Assembly (NCBI RefSeq): GCF_018598555.1 | Contig: NZ_JAHEWN010000005.1 | Span: 124,001 to 188,000, forward strand | DNA from: Curtobacterium aurantiacum | Lineage (GTDB): Bacteria > Actinomycetota > Actinomycetes > Actinomycetales > Microbacteriaceae | DNA length: 64,000 nucleotides | Direction: 5' to 3' | Part shown: positions 52,743 to 61,253 of the stretch, one piece after another | Numbering within the stretch: the first letter of the stretch is position 1 | Layout: every line of letters begins with the position of its first letter | Made by a program: the position numbers and the translations under genes | Notes under the pieces: model-generated | The model's database searches: none | What the model saw: only the letters and a program-made list of their open reading frames with translations | What the model was told of the DNA's origin: nothing

Positions 52743-53735
52743 TCACACCGCCCAGCGCGCCGCCAGCTCGTCCATCAGGGCATCGAGCCGCTCGTCGATG
52801 ACCTGCTCCTCGGGGTGCGCCTCGTACCAGGCGATGACCTCGCGCACACCCTGCCGGTAGGTCGTGCGCGGCCGGTACCACGGCACGAGCGACCGGACCT
52901 TGCTGTTGTCGAACACCGAGCTGTTCGCCTTGTCGCCGAGCAGTGCCGCGCCCCACTCCGCGTCCGCGGCGGCGATGGCATCCGCCGGCACGTGCACGAT
53001 GCGCAGGTCGTCGACTCCGGCCGCAGCAGCGATCTCGTGGGCGATGGCGTTCCAAGTCGGCGCCTCGTCGCTCGTGATCGTGAAGGGTTCGCCGATCGCC
53101 TCGGCCCGGTCGAGCAGCCCGGTGAACCCGACCGCGAAGTCACGGCTGTGCGTCAGGGTCCACAGCGAGGTGCCGTCGCCCGTGATGATGACCGGCTTCC
53201 CGGCGCGCATCCGGGCGACCGCGGTCCAGCCGCCGGTCAGCGGCAGCTTGGTCTCGTCGTAGGTGTGCGACGGCCGCACGATCGTCACCGGGAAGTCCTG
53301 CTCCCGGTACGCGTCCATCAGCAGTTCCTCGCACGCGATCTTGTCGCGCGAGTACTGCCAGTACGGGTTCTTCAGCGGCGTCGACTCCGTGATCGGCAGG
53401 TGCGTCGCCGGCGTCTGGTAGGCCGAGGCCGAGCTGATGAACACGTACTGCCGCGTCCGCCCCGCGAAGAAGTCGACGTCGGCCTGCACCTGGTCCGGCG
53501 TGAAGGCGATCCAGTTCACGACCACGTCGAAGCGCTGGTCGCCGAGTGCGTCCGCCAGTGCGCTGCGGTCCGAAACGTCGGCCTGGAGGCGCGTCACACC
53601 CTCCGGGATCGGCCTGCCCCCGGTGGTCCCCCGGTTGAGCACGGTCACGTCGAACCCCTGCTCGACGGCTTCCCGGACGCAGGCGGCGCTGATGACGCCG
53701 CTCCCGCCGATGAACAACACGCTCGCTCCGGTCAT
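52743..53735 (-). CDS. NAD-dependent epimerase/dehydratase-family protein
   Basis: A 330-residue extended short-chain dehydrogenase. The N-terminal LFIGGSGVISAACVREAVEQGFDVTVLNRG is the dinucleotide site. VFISSASAYQTP and YWQYSRDKIACEELL give the Ser and a YxxxK-like active site, followed by VTIVRPSHTYD. It resembles sugar-nucleotide epimerase-like or RNA-binding CSP41-type proteins. The ATG at 53735 has GAGGGAG upstream; the frame is open to 53945 and beyond without homology. Confidence 0.86.
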   Translation of the reverse strand: MTGASVLFIGGSGVISAACVREAVEQGFDVTVLNRGTTGGRPIPEGVTRLQADVSDRSALADALGDQRFDVVVNWIAFTPDQVQADVDFFAGRTRQYVFISSASAYQTPATHLPITESTPLKNPYWQYSRDKIACEELLMDAYREQDFPVTIVRPSHTYDETKLPLTGGWTAVARMRAGKPVIITGDGTSLWTLTHSRDFAVGFTGLLDRAEAIGEPFTITSDEAPTWNAIAHEIAAAAGVDDLRIVHVPADAIAAADAEWGAALLGDKANSSVFDNSKVRSLVPWYRPRTTYRQGVREVIAWYEAHPEEQVIDERLDALMDELAARWAV

Positions 53736-54139
53736 GGATGCTCCCTCGCTCTCCGCGGCGCAGCCCTGCGCCGAACCCCTGCGATCCTGCCCCTCAGATG
53801 CTGGGTCGGGCACCGAGCACGGCCGCCGTCTCCTGGTGACGGCAAGGCGTTCGACGGTGCGGAGGACGAACTCGCCGACGCGAAACGCGTGGAAGAGGAG
53901 ACGGAGGGTGCCGTCGAGATCGTCGGGCAATTGAAACGGTGTCATGACCTTGCCTATGCACCGCGCTCGGCGTTGTGGGAACGTAGTGCTGTAGACCCCG
54001 GAACAATCACTGGCCCAGGCCACATCGCCGGGGTGTCGTCCTGCCGCCCGGGACTGCCGCTGGGTCCCGGCATCGACCCGCGGACTACCGTCACCGTTCG
54101 GGTCGCACCGACGCGCCCCACGACAGGAGTGACACGCAC
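53736..54139. other. 404-bp divergent intergenic region
   Basis: The stretch between the divergent epimerase and aldo/keto reductase genes contains no convincing gene. A minus-strand frame beginning ATG at 53945 (MTPFQLPDDLDG...) runs into the epimerase frame and has an AAGG upstream, but no homology is recognised. The region should hold both promoters. Confidence 0.45.
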
Positions 54140-55150
54140 ATGGAGTACCGCTACCTCGGCAACTCGGGCCTCAAGGTCTCCGAGATCACCTACGGCAACT
54201 GGCTCACCCACGCATCCCAGGTCGAGAACGACGCGGCGATCGCCTGCGTCAAGGCTGCCCTCGAGGTCGGCATCTCGACGTTCGACACCGCCGACGTCTA
54301 CGCCAACACCGGCGCGGAGACGGTCCTCGGCGAAGCGCTCAAGGGGGAGCGGCGCCAGTCCCTCGAGATCGCCACGAAGGTCTTCGGGCCGACCGGTCCG
54401 AAGGGCCACAACGACACCGGGCTGTCCCGCAAGCACATCCTCGAGTCGATCGACGGCTCGCTGCAGCGGCTGCAGACGGACTACGTCGACCTGTACCAGG
54501 CGCACCGCTACGACCACGAGACCCCGCTCGAAGAGACGATGCAGGCCTTCGCGGACATCGTGCGCCAGGGCAAGGTCCTGTACGTCGGCGTCAGCGAGTG
54601 GACCGCGGACCAGCTGCGTGCGGGTGCTGCGCTCGCGAAGGACCTCGGCTTCCAGCTCATCTCGAACCAGCCGCAGTACTCGGCGCTGTGGCGGGTCATC
54701 GAGGACGAGGTCGTCCCCACCTCGAAGGAACTCGGCATCTCGCAGATCGTCTGGTCCCCGATCGCCCAGGGCGTGCTCACCGGCAAGTACAAGCCGGGTC
54801 AGCCGCTGCCCGAGGGCTCGCGTGCAACCGACGACAAGGGCGGCGCGGACATGATCAAGCGGTTCATGCGCGACGAGGTGCTGTCCTCGGTGCAGGAGCT
54901 GCAGCCGGTCGCCGACGAGCTCGACCTGTCGATGGCGCAGCTCGCCGTCGCCTGGGTCCTGCAGAACGACAACGTCGCGAGCGCGATCATCGGGGCGTCG
55001 CGTCCGGAGCAGGTGCACGACAACGCGGGCGCTGCCGGCGTCACGATCCCGGCGGAGCTCCTGTCGCGGATCGACGATGCCCTGGGCGCCGTGGTCGAGC
55101 GCGACCCCGCGAAGACGAACGACAGCAGCCCGAAGACCCGCGAGGCCTAG
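54140..55150 (+). CDS. Aldo/keto reductase (potassium-channel beta-subunit-like)
   Basis: A 336-residue NADPH-dependent reductase. MEYRYLGNSGLKVSEITYGNW starts the barrel. STFDTADVYANTGAETVLGEAL holds the catalytic Asp/Tyr, KVFGPTGP the Lys and DLYQAHRYD the His. The C-terminal WVLQNDNVASAIIGASRPEQVHDNAGA is typical of the AKR6/YghZ-like group. Substrate unknown. CAGGAGTG precedes the ATG. A 72-bp palindromic element and a strong terminator follow. Confidence 0.93.
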   Translation: MEYRYLGNSGLKVSEITYGNWLTHASQVENDAAIACVKAALEVGISTFDTADVYANTGAETVLGEALKGERRQSLEIATKVFGPTGPKGHNDTGLSRKHILESIDGSLQRLQTDYVDLYQAHRYDHETPLEETMQAFADIVRQGKVLYVGVSEWTADQLRAGAALAKDLGFQLISNQPQYSALWRVIEDEVVPTSKELGISQIVWSPIAQGVLTGKYKPGQPLPEGSRATDDKGGADMIKRFMRDEVLSSVQELQPVADELDLSMAQLAVAWVLQNDNVASAIIGASRPEQVHDNAGAAGVTIPAELLSRIDDALGAVVERDPAKTNDSSPKTREA

Positions 55151-55156
55151 CCGGTC

Positions 55157-55228
55157 CGCAGAACACCGGTGTTCACCCGTTGAACACGCGCGTGCCACGG
55201 TTCGACGCGCGAACACCGGTGTTTTGCG
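55157..55228. repeat. 72-bp palindromic repeat element, copy 2
   Basis: The arms 55157-55174 and 55211-55228 pair over 18 bp with one G-T pair. Each holds the 14-bp palindrome GAACACCGGTGTTC or most of it. Same length, outer arms and central GTTGAAC as the element at 52657, but with a diverged loop. It starts 7 bp after the aldo/keto reductase stop, the same distance as copy 1 after rocD. Confidence 0.85.
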
Positions 55229-55257
55229 ACCGACGTCACACCGGCCAGACAACGGAA

Positions 55258-55285
55258 AAGGCCCCCTGCCGAAGCAGGGGGCCTT
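55258..55285 (+). terminator. Rho-independent terminator hairpin
   Basis: AAGGCCCCCTGC, a CGAA tetraloop and GCAGGGGGCCTT form a perfect 12-bp stem 107 bp after the aldo/keto reductase stop. It marks the end of typical host sequence before the AT-richer region. Confidence 0.9.
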
Positions 55286-55740
55286 CACCGGTGGCTGGAC
55301 ACGGCATCGATCCGTGGACCTTTCGATTTTCAGTTGAAGTTCGAGTGAATTTCGAAAAGTGATTAGTCCTCGTTGGCCGTCACGCCGGGCGAGGCGCACG
55401 CGACTGGTGGTGGTTGGTAGCAGTCGGACCACATGACACCCCGGCACAACTCCGGCACCGAACTGGGCCCGCGGCGGCGCGACCGGCAATATGTCAGAGG
55501 GCAGGTCTGCCTGCGACGGGATGGCGTCGGCTGCAGCGGTAATCTTCTTCGGTGCCCCAACGACCAGAGCTACGCCGATGATCGCATGAGTAGACAACGT
55601 GTCTTTGCGCAGGTGTCGTCGGAGAGCGGTAGGAACCGCGGGGTCCCGGCACCAGCAGCGGCCACGAACGACTTCAGGCGCAGCGCGCCTCCCGGCGGGG
55701 TATCGCTTGGTCAGAACGCACGTTGCCAAGGAGTTTAGTA
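55286..55740. other. 455-bp junction region before the AT-richer island
   Basis: Host-like GC-rich sequence gives way here to lower-GC sequence. At 55318-55366 is an AT-rich stretch with the imperfect inverted pair CTTTCGATTTT/AATTTCGAAAAG, a candidate attachment or boundary site. No tRNA gene was recognised. The open frames on both strands have no ribosome site or homology. AAGGAG at 55728 belongs to the methylase gene. Confidence 0.4.
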
Positions 55741-57381
55741 ATGCCCGAATTGATGTGGGTCGGCAAGAGTAAGGTGCTTACGCACCACCTCGATGTCCCG
55801 TTTCGCCTTCTCGATAGACAGTACTCGTTTGATGAAGACGGTCTGCGGCAGGCCGACAACGGTTCCGCAAACATGATCATCCATGGTGACAATCTCGAAG
55901 CCCTGAAGGCTCTCTTGCCGCGGTACGAGGGTAGGGTAGACGTCGTCTACATAGATCCTCCTTACAACACTGGGGAGGAGCGTTGGATATACAACGACAA
56001 CGTCAATGATCCAGTGATCCGCCAGTGGCTTGGAGAAGTGGTGGGTAGGGAAGGTGAAGACCTATCCCGCCATGATAAGTGGCTCAGCATGATGTACCCG
56101 AGGCTACGTCTTTTGCATCGACTCTTGTCGGCGGACGGCCTATTCGCTGTGTCGATCGGCGACGCGGAGCTTCATAATCTCGGGGCCATGCTCGATGAGA
56201 TCTTCGGAGCGCGGAACAGACTGGCCACCGCCCCCGTAAGGTCCGAGCCAAGCGGCGGTAAGGATAAGTCGGCGCTACGTACAGGCCACGAATACGTCCT
56301 TTTCTATAGCAAGGGCGATCAGAGTCGGCTCGTGAAAGAGGAGAAATCCGCCGGACCTCTAACGCTGAAAGACTCAGCCGGCATGTATCGCAAGGGTAGG
56401 GAATTGCGCAAGTGGGGCGCCACCTCCGATCGGAAGGACCGGCCCAACCTCTGGTTTCCGATCACCGACCCGGATGGTCAACCGGCACTTCCTTTCAAGA
56501 ATGACGGAACCGAGGGGTACTGGCGGTGGGGTACCACTCACAGCGCGATGGCCGAGATTCTGAAAGACCCTTCTCGAGCACACTGGGAACGGGCGCCGTT
56601 CGACGCTGGGGTCAGTGTGAATGGTGCGACCTCACGGAACGTGCCCTATGAGAAAGTGCGAGACGTCAAGAAGTCGTTTGGGTGGAACACTTGGCTTGAC
56701 GGTTATGGCACCAATGCGGACGCAACTGCCGTAATCAAAGCCATCTTCGGAAGCAAGGAATTCGATACTCCAAAGCCCTTGTCCCTTATCGAATGGATCA
56801 TATCGCTGCATGATCGAGATGACGCTCTGGTCCTAGACTCCTTTGCTGGTTCCGGGACGACGGGGCATGCAACTCTCAAGCTGAACGCAACAGATGGCGG
56901 CACTCGCAAATTCATCCTGGTGGAGCTTGGAGAATACGCGGAGTCTGTTACTGCCGAGAGAGTCAGGCGTGTCATCTCTGGAAAGGTGGCGAAGCCCGAT
57001 TCGCTTCAGAAGACGGGTGGGGATTTTTCCTACTATGAGCTTGGGGAGCCCCTCTTCAACGGAGACGAACTCAATCCGTCCGTTCCTGTTGAAAGACTTC
57101 GTGACTACATCTGGTACACGGAGACGGCAGGCGTCAGTCCGCGCGAACAGGTCGAAGGTTTTCCGCACTACCTGGGGACCTTCGGTGGGACTGCCTATCA
57201 TTTACACTACGATGCGAACCAGGCCACCGTCCTCAATCACGAGTTCCTGGCCCCGTTTACCGGACAAGTCATTGCGGACACCATTGTAATCTACGCCGAT
57301 TCGTGCATACTGAGTAAAGCTGAACTGAGCCGAATGGGCTTGGTGTTCAAGAAAATTCCGCGGGACATATCGCGGTTCTAG
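55741..57381 (+). CDS. Type III-like site-specific DNA (adenine) methyltransferase, Mod subunit
   Basis: A 546-residue DNA methyltransferase. Motif IV DPPYNT is at residues 72-77 and the AdoMet-binding motif FAGSG is at about 368-372, so catalytic precedes cofactor motif, the beta order typical of type III Mod proteins. Between them lies the target recognition region. AAGGAG 8 bp before the ATG at 55741 decides the start. It is 9 bp upstream of the res gene, the usual mod-res order. Codon use is visibly AT-richer than the host genes. It would modify adenine and protect against the partner nuclease. Confidence 0.9.
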   Translation: MPELMWVGKSKVLTHHLDVPFRLLDRQYSFDEDGLRQADNGSANMIIHGDNLEALKALLPRYEGRVDVVYIDPPYNTGEERWIYNDNVNDPVIRQWLGEVVGREGEDLSRHDKWLSMMYPRLRLLHRLLSADGLFAVSIGDAELHNLGAMLDEIFGARNRLATAPVRSEPSGGKDKSALRTGHEYVLFYSKGDQSRLVKEEKSAGPLTLKDSAGMYRKGRELRKWGATSDRKDRPNLWFPITDPDGQPALPFKNDGTEGYWRWGTTHSAMAEILKDPSRAHWERAPFDAGVSVNGATSRNVPYEKVRDVKKSFGWNTWLDGYGTNADATAVIKAIFGSKEFDTPKPLSLIEWIISLHDRDDALVLDSFAGSGTTGHATLKLNATDGGTRKFILVELGEYAESVTAERVRRVISGKVAKPDSLQKTGGDFSYYELGEPLFNGDELNPSVPVERLRDYIWYTETAGVSPREQVEGFPHYLGTFGGTAYHLHYDANQATVLNHEFLAPFTGQVIADTIVIYADSCILSKAELSRMGLVFKKIPRDISRF

Positions 57382-57390
57382 GGGGAGTCG

Positions 57391-60069
57391 ATGGAGCTCA
57401 AGAAGTACCAGAAGCGCGTGGTGACGGACTTGGGAGATTACGTTCGGCATCTTTCGGAGCAGGACTCGCTTAGCAAGGCGTTCGAAAGCTACTGGGCGGA
57501 GCGTCAGATTCAGGTTGGCGTTCCCGGCATGAAGGCGTACCAGAACATCGTAGACCAGGTCCCAACGGTTTGCTATAAGGTGCCCACCGGGGGCGGGAAG
57601 ACTTTCCTGGCCTGCGCATCGATGAAGACCATATTTGGTGCAATGCCTTCTGTGAAGACAAAAGCGGTAGTTTGGCTCGTCCCGTCCGAAGCAATTCTCA
57701 GTCAAACGCTGAGCGCCCTCAAGAATCCATCGCATCCGTATCGGAAAAAACTGAACACCGATTTCGGGGCACGCGTTGAGGTGTACTCAAAGGATGAGTT
57801 GTTGGCGGGCCAAAACTTCTCTCCTGCGAACGTGGCGGATCAGGTCTCAGTGATGGTTCTATCCTATGACTCCTTCCGTGTGTCCAATAAGGATGGGCGT
57901 AAGGCGTATCAGGCCAACGGAGCGTTGCAAGGGTTCCAGACCATGCTCGGAGAACCTAGTGCTCCGATTGCAAACGCGGACGAGACGGCTCTGTTTCAGG
58001 TGATCAATCAGTTGAACCCAGTGGTCGTTGTCGACGAGTCGCATCATGCACGGACCGTGCTGTCAATCGAAATGCTTCAAAACTTCAACCCGGCGTTCAT
58101 TCTAGACCTGACAGCGACGCCAGGGCCCGAAGCGAACGTAATTTCGTACGTGGATGCGCTCGAGTTGAAAGCCGAGCACATGGTGAAGCTGCCGGTTGTT
58201 GTGTACAACCGCGCTTCCCAAGAGGACGTCATCGCAGATGCGATCGATCTGCGACGTTCTCTTGAGCAAGCGGCAATCAGGGAGGAGGAAGCGGGCGGTG
58301 CATATTTACGACCAATCGTCCTTTTTCAGGCCCAGCCGAAGCGGGATGAAGACGCGACGTCATTCGACAAACTGAAAAGCCGCCTGATCGATGCTGGCAT
58401 TTCGGCAGACCACATTGCGATCAAAACTTCGTCTATCAACGAACTCCGCAACATCGATCTTGCGAGCCCGGACTGCGACATACGTTACGTCATTACCGTC
58501 AACGCGTTGAAGGAGGGTTGGGACTGTCCGTCGGCCTACATCCTGGCTTCGCTCGCTAACCGCACGAGCAAGACAGAAGTGGAGCAAGTCCTGGGGCGGG
58601 TGCTGCGACAGCCCAATGCTCGCCGCCACGCAGAGGGGCTCCTCAATATGTCGTTCGTCATGACGTCCTCGATTGATTTTCAGGCGACCGTCGACCAGGT
58701 GGTTGTCGGGCTCAATCGAGCGGGGTTCACTGCACGGGATTATCGTGTCGTGGATCAGGGAGAGTACGCGGCGCACGGTATCGCGGAGGTCGATGAGGCG
58801 TCGGAGCTCGATCTTGCGGCACTAGACGCTGAGGTCGCTTCCGGGAAGTCCGCTGAGCCCCTGGAAAGTGAGCCGGCTGACCTTTCAGAGTTCGATCCGT
58901 TGCTCGTCGCTGAGGAGTTGAAGAGTCGGGAACAAGGGTCTGACGCGCCGTCGGAGAAGGTTGAGTCCCTGATATCGATTGCTGTAGAGAAGGCTCGAGA
59001 CTACGACTCCAAGGTGGAAGAGGCTGAGGTTGCGAGTGATGATGGTCGTGTCCCTGCAGATTTAGGAGACGTTGTGGAGCAGTACGCCATGAGTCCCGTG
59101 TTCGAAGAAGATGCTAGTTCTCTGCGCCTTCCTCAATTCGTAGTTCGAGTCCCTGAGTCCGTTTTTGCCGCAGATGCTGAGTTTGGTTCTGTCTATCTAG
59201 AGCGCGAGTCTCTGACCGAAAATTTCAGTCTCGAAGGGCGGGACTATTCGATCGACCTTGAGCACGCCTCCGAAGAAATGGTTGCGGTTGATGTTCGTGG
59301 ATCTAATCGCGACCAGCCGAAGGCGTTCCACATGAACTCCGTTCAGCAGCAGGAGATCCGGAAGTGGTTGGACTCACTCACTCCGGAGGCGCGAGTCGAT
59401 CAATGTGCAGAGATCGTCATGGCACGGCTTGATAGTTATGATTCGATCAGCAGTCAGGCGCTTCGGAAGTACGTGAAGCGCGTTGTTGAGAATCTGGATG
59501 GCCAGCAGCTGGTTGTTTTGGAGTCGTCTCCCCTAGCAGTCGCGTTAAAGATCAGGCGGAAGATTGATCAGTTTCTTAATTCCTATCGGGCGGAAGTTTT
59601 CGATCGATGGATTGACTCGGGTCGCATCGAGACGAAGCCTTTGTATAAACTGCCCCTGGCCATTTCCCCCATCGACGCGACGGCGACAGTAGGTGGTTCG
59701 CTTTACGAAGCCGAGGGTGCGATGAACAAAGACGAACGCGACCTGATCATGCAGATTGCCGGTTTAGACTCGGTTGAATGGTGGCACCGTGTAATCGAGC
59801 GTGCAGCTGGTTCATTCCGACTTAACGGCGCAATCACGCATTATCCCGATTTCATCGTGAAGATGAGGAGTGGGAAAGTAGTCCTAGTCGAGTTCAAGGG
59901 TGAAATGCTCAAGAATGATGACTCGCGACTGAAGATCGAGTTGGGTAAGAAGTGGCAGGCGGCGGCTGGCGGAAATTACCGCTACTACATGACGTTCAAA
60001 GACGGGGTCAGTCCGCTCTCCGGCGCTCTTTCGGTTCCGGACCTTTTAGGGCGGCTGGAGCAGCTGTAG
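57391..60069 (+). CDS. Type III-like restriction endonuclease, Res subunit (helicase-nuclease)
   Basis: An 892-residue protein. SF2 helicase motifs: Walker A PTGGGKT at 65-71, DESHH at 215-219, DLTATPGP, and motif VI-like EQVLGRVLRQP. A C-terminal PD-(D/E)xK nuclease is visible: YPDF with D820, then VEFKG with E834 and K836. This is the architecture of type III Res subunits, which translocate on DNA and cut when two unmethylated sites are met. It is directly after mod. All key residues are present, so the system looks functional. Confidence 0.9.
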   Translation: MELKKYQKRVVTDLGDYVRHLSEQDSLSKAFESYWAERQIQVGVPGMKAYQNIVDQVPTVCYKVPTGGGKTFLACASMKTIFGAMPSVKTKAVVWLVPSEAILSQTLSALKNPSHPYRKKLNTDFGARVEVYSKDELLAGQNFSPANVADQVSVMVLSYDSFRVSNKDGRKAYQANGALQGFQTMLGEPSAPIANADETALFQVINQLNPVVVVDESHHARTVLSIEMLQNFNPAFILDLTATPGPEANVISYVDALELKAEHMVKLPVVVYNRASQEDVIADAIDLRRSLEQAAIREEEAGGAYLRPIVLFQAQPKRDEDATSFDKLKSRLIDAGISADHIAIKTSSINELRNIDLASPDCDIRYVITVNALKEGWDCPSAYILASLANRTSKTEVEQVLGRVLRQPNARRHAEGLLNMSFVMTSSIDFQATVDQVVVGLNRAGFTARDYRVVDQGEYAAHGIAEVDEASELDLAALDAEVASGKSAEPLESEPADLSEFDPLLVAEELKSREQGSDAPSEKVESLISIAVEKARDYDSKVEEAEVASDDGRVPADLGDVVEQYAMSPVFEEDASSLRLPQFVVRVPESVFAADAEFGSVYLERESLTENFSLEGRDYSIDLEHASEEMVAVDVRGSNRDQPKAFHMNSVQQQEIRKWLDSLTPEARVDQCAEIVMARLDSYDSISSQALRKYVKRVVENLDGQQLVVLESSPLAVALKIRRKIDQFLNSYRAEVFDRWIDSGRIETKPLYKLPLAISPIDATATVGGSLYEAEGAMNKDERDLIMQIAGLDSVEWWHRVIERAAGSFRLNGAITHYPDFIVKMRSGKVVLVEFKGEMLKNDDSRLKIELGKKWQAAAGGNYRYYMTFKDGVSPLSGALSVPDLLGRLEQL

Positions 60070-60100
60070 GCCGGTAGCTGGTCAGTCTGTTGGCAGTTCG

Positions 60101-60180
60101 TGGGGTCCGGTGGCGCCGAGGAGCGCCCGGACCGCAGCGAAGCGAGGACCGGACGCACCGGAGCGCGGCACCGGACCCCA
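60101..60180. terminator. 12-bp inverted repeat with long repeat-rich loop between convergent genes
   Basis: TGGGGTCCGGTG (60101-60112) and CACCGGACCCCA (60169-60180) are exact complements. The 56-nt loop contains several further CGGACCG/CCGGACG copies. It lies 31 bp after the res stop and 44 bp before the convergent gene's stop. A bidirectional terminator is likely; an element-specific site is also possible. Confidence 0.55.
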
Positions 60181-60224
60181 TGACGACGGCCGTCAGGCCG
60201 TCCTTGAACGAGTAGAGAAAGTTC

Positions 60225-60704
60225 TCACAGGCCGGCCCGCGCACCCTCATCCGCTGCGATGAAGCGTTGGGCTGCGTCGCCGACGGGCCCGCCGAGGTCA
60301 CGCAGGTCGTAGAGGGAGAGCGAGGGGATGCCCGCCCGGACCGTCTCAATGTTCGGAGAGTCCGACACGAGCTGCTGCACCGCGGCCAGGGTGGCATCGG
60401 AGTACCGGCGGATGAATCCCTGCGATCCGGTGTCCTGAGCGCGCGCCAGGTCGGAGATCACGGGCCTCGGCTCGTGGACACGGTGCGCGTACGCCGAGAG
60501 CACTGCCCGGAGCTCAGTTCCGGCTTTCGAGATCTTGTGAGCGTCCGAGACGGCCGCACGGAGCTCGTCCTGGACATCGGCGGGGCCTTCGGGCCAGCGG
60601 ATCCGGCCAAGGTGCTCCGCGTCCTTCTTCGCCTTCTTGGCGAGCGTCGTGATGGCAGCAAGAAGTACTGGTGGGACGGTGCCCCACTCGATCGCTGACT
60701 CCAT
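60225..60704 (-). CDS. Hypothetical alpha-helical protein in the mobile region
   Basis: A 159-residue protein of helical character (LLAAITTLAKKAKKDAEHLGRI, DELRAAVSDAHKISKAGTELRAVLSAYAHRV). No domain is recognised. GGAGG six bases before the ATG at 60704 decides the start over an in-frame codon at 60719. GC content is nearer the AICE core than the R-M genes. It faces res and is divergent from the Pra-like gene. A regulator or defence-associated role is possible but unsupported. Confidence 0.65.
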   Translation of the reverse strand: MESAIEWGTVPPVLLAAITTLAKKAKKDAEHLGRIRWPEGPADVQDELRAAVSDAHKISKAGTELRAVLSAYAHRVHEPRPVISDLARAQDTGSQGFIRRYSDATLAAVQQLVSDSPNIETVRAGIPSLSLYDLRDLGGPVGDAAQRFIAADEGARAGL

Positions 60705-60854
60705 GCTTGCCTCCAGCACTCAGGCTACCGTCCGCCGTCGCGTGCTCAGGGGAGGAAACCGAGGCAACATCTGCGCTAGGGCCAAACATTTGGTGACAGG
60801 ATCAGCAAACGTGTGCAGACTGCGATCAACAGCAACGATCGAGAGGAGCCAGAC

Positions 60855-61253
60855 ATGGCGATCCAGTCAGCAATCCCGGTGAGCTTCGATGCGTACTTCC
60901 CGAAGGGCGCGTTCATGGTGGGTGAGGTCGAACCGGTCGTGAAGTGGTCTGATGACGGCCAGCGTCAGGGACAGGACCTCGACAAGAACTCCGGTCAGCC
61001 GATGTGGCAGGTGCGCGTGATCGACGCTGATCCTGACGCGCGCAAGGGCCAAAACGAGGTCACGGTCAAGATCATCAGCATCAGCGAGCCGGTTGCCCCG
61101 CCGGAGATCCAAGGCCTCCCGTTCCGGCCGGTCGTCTTCGATGGTCTGTCGGTCACCCCGTACGTGAAGGAGAACGGCGGTCGACCACGCGTCGCGTACT
61201 CGCTCCGGGCTCGCGAGATGAAGGCAGCCGCGAAGCCACGGGGTGGTGAGTGA
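60855..61253 (+). CDS. Pra-like plasmid replication/integration/excision activator
   Basis: A 132-residue protein. The start MAIQSAIPVSFDAYFPKGAFMVGEVEPV and the middle MWQVRVIDADPDARKGQNEVTVKI, then LPFRPVVFDGLSVTPYV and AYSLRAREMKAA, follow the pattern of actinobacterial Pra-type activators of pSAM2-like elements. These switch on replication, excision and transfer. GAGAGGAGC precedes the ATG. It begins the AICE core operon and overlaps the translocase gene by TGATG. Confidence 0.82.
   Translation: MAIQSAIPVSFDAYFPKGAFMVGEVEPVVKWSDDGQRQGQDLDKNSGQPMWQVRVIDADPDARKGQNEVTVKIISISEPVAPPEIQGLPFRPVVFDGLSVTPYVKENGGRPRVAYSLRAREMKAAAKPRGGE

Noticed and set aside
53943-53945. Possible small minus-strand gene starting at ATG 53945
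   Set aside because: It runs in frame into the epimerase gene, has no recognised homology, and the epimerase has its own good ribosome site at 53735.
55286-55370. Search for a tRNA gene at the left island boundary
   Set aside because: GTTCGAGTG resembles a T-loop, but no acceptor, D or anticodon stems can be formed around it.
55370-55730. Minus-strand open frame in the junction region (VALVVGAPKKITAAADAIP...)
   Set aside because: No ribosome site; the frame continues through the terminator and the 72-bp element, so it is probably not a gene.
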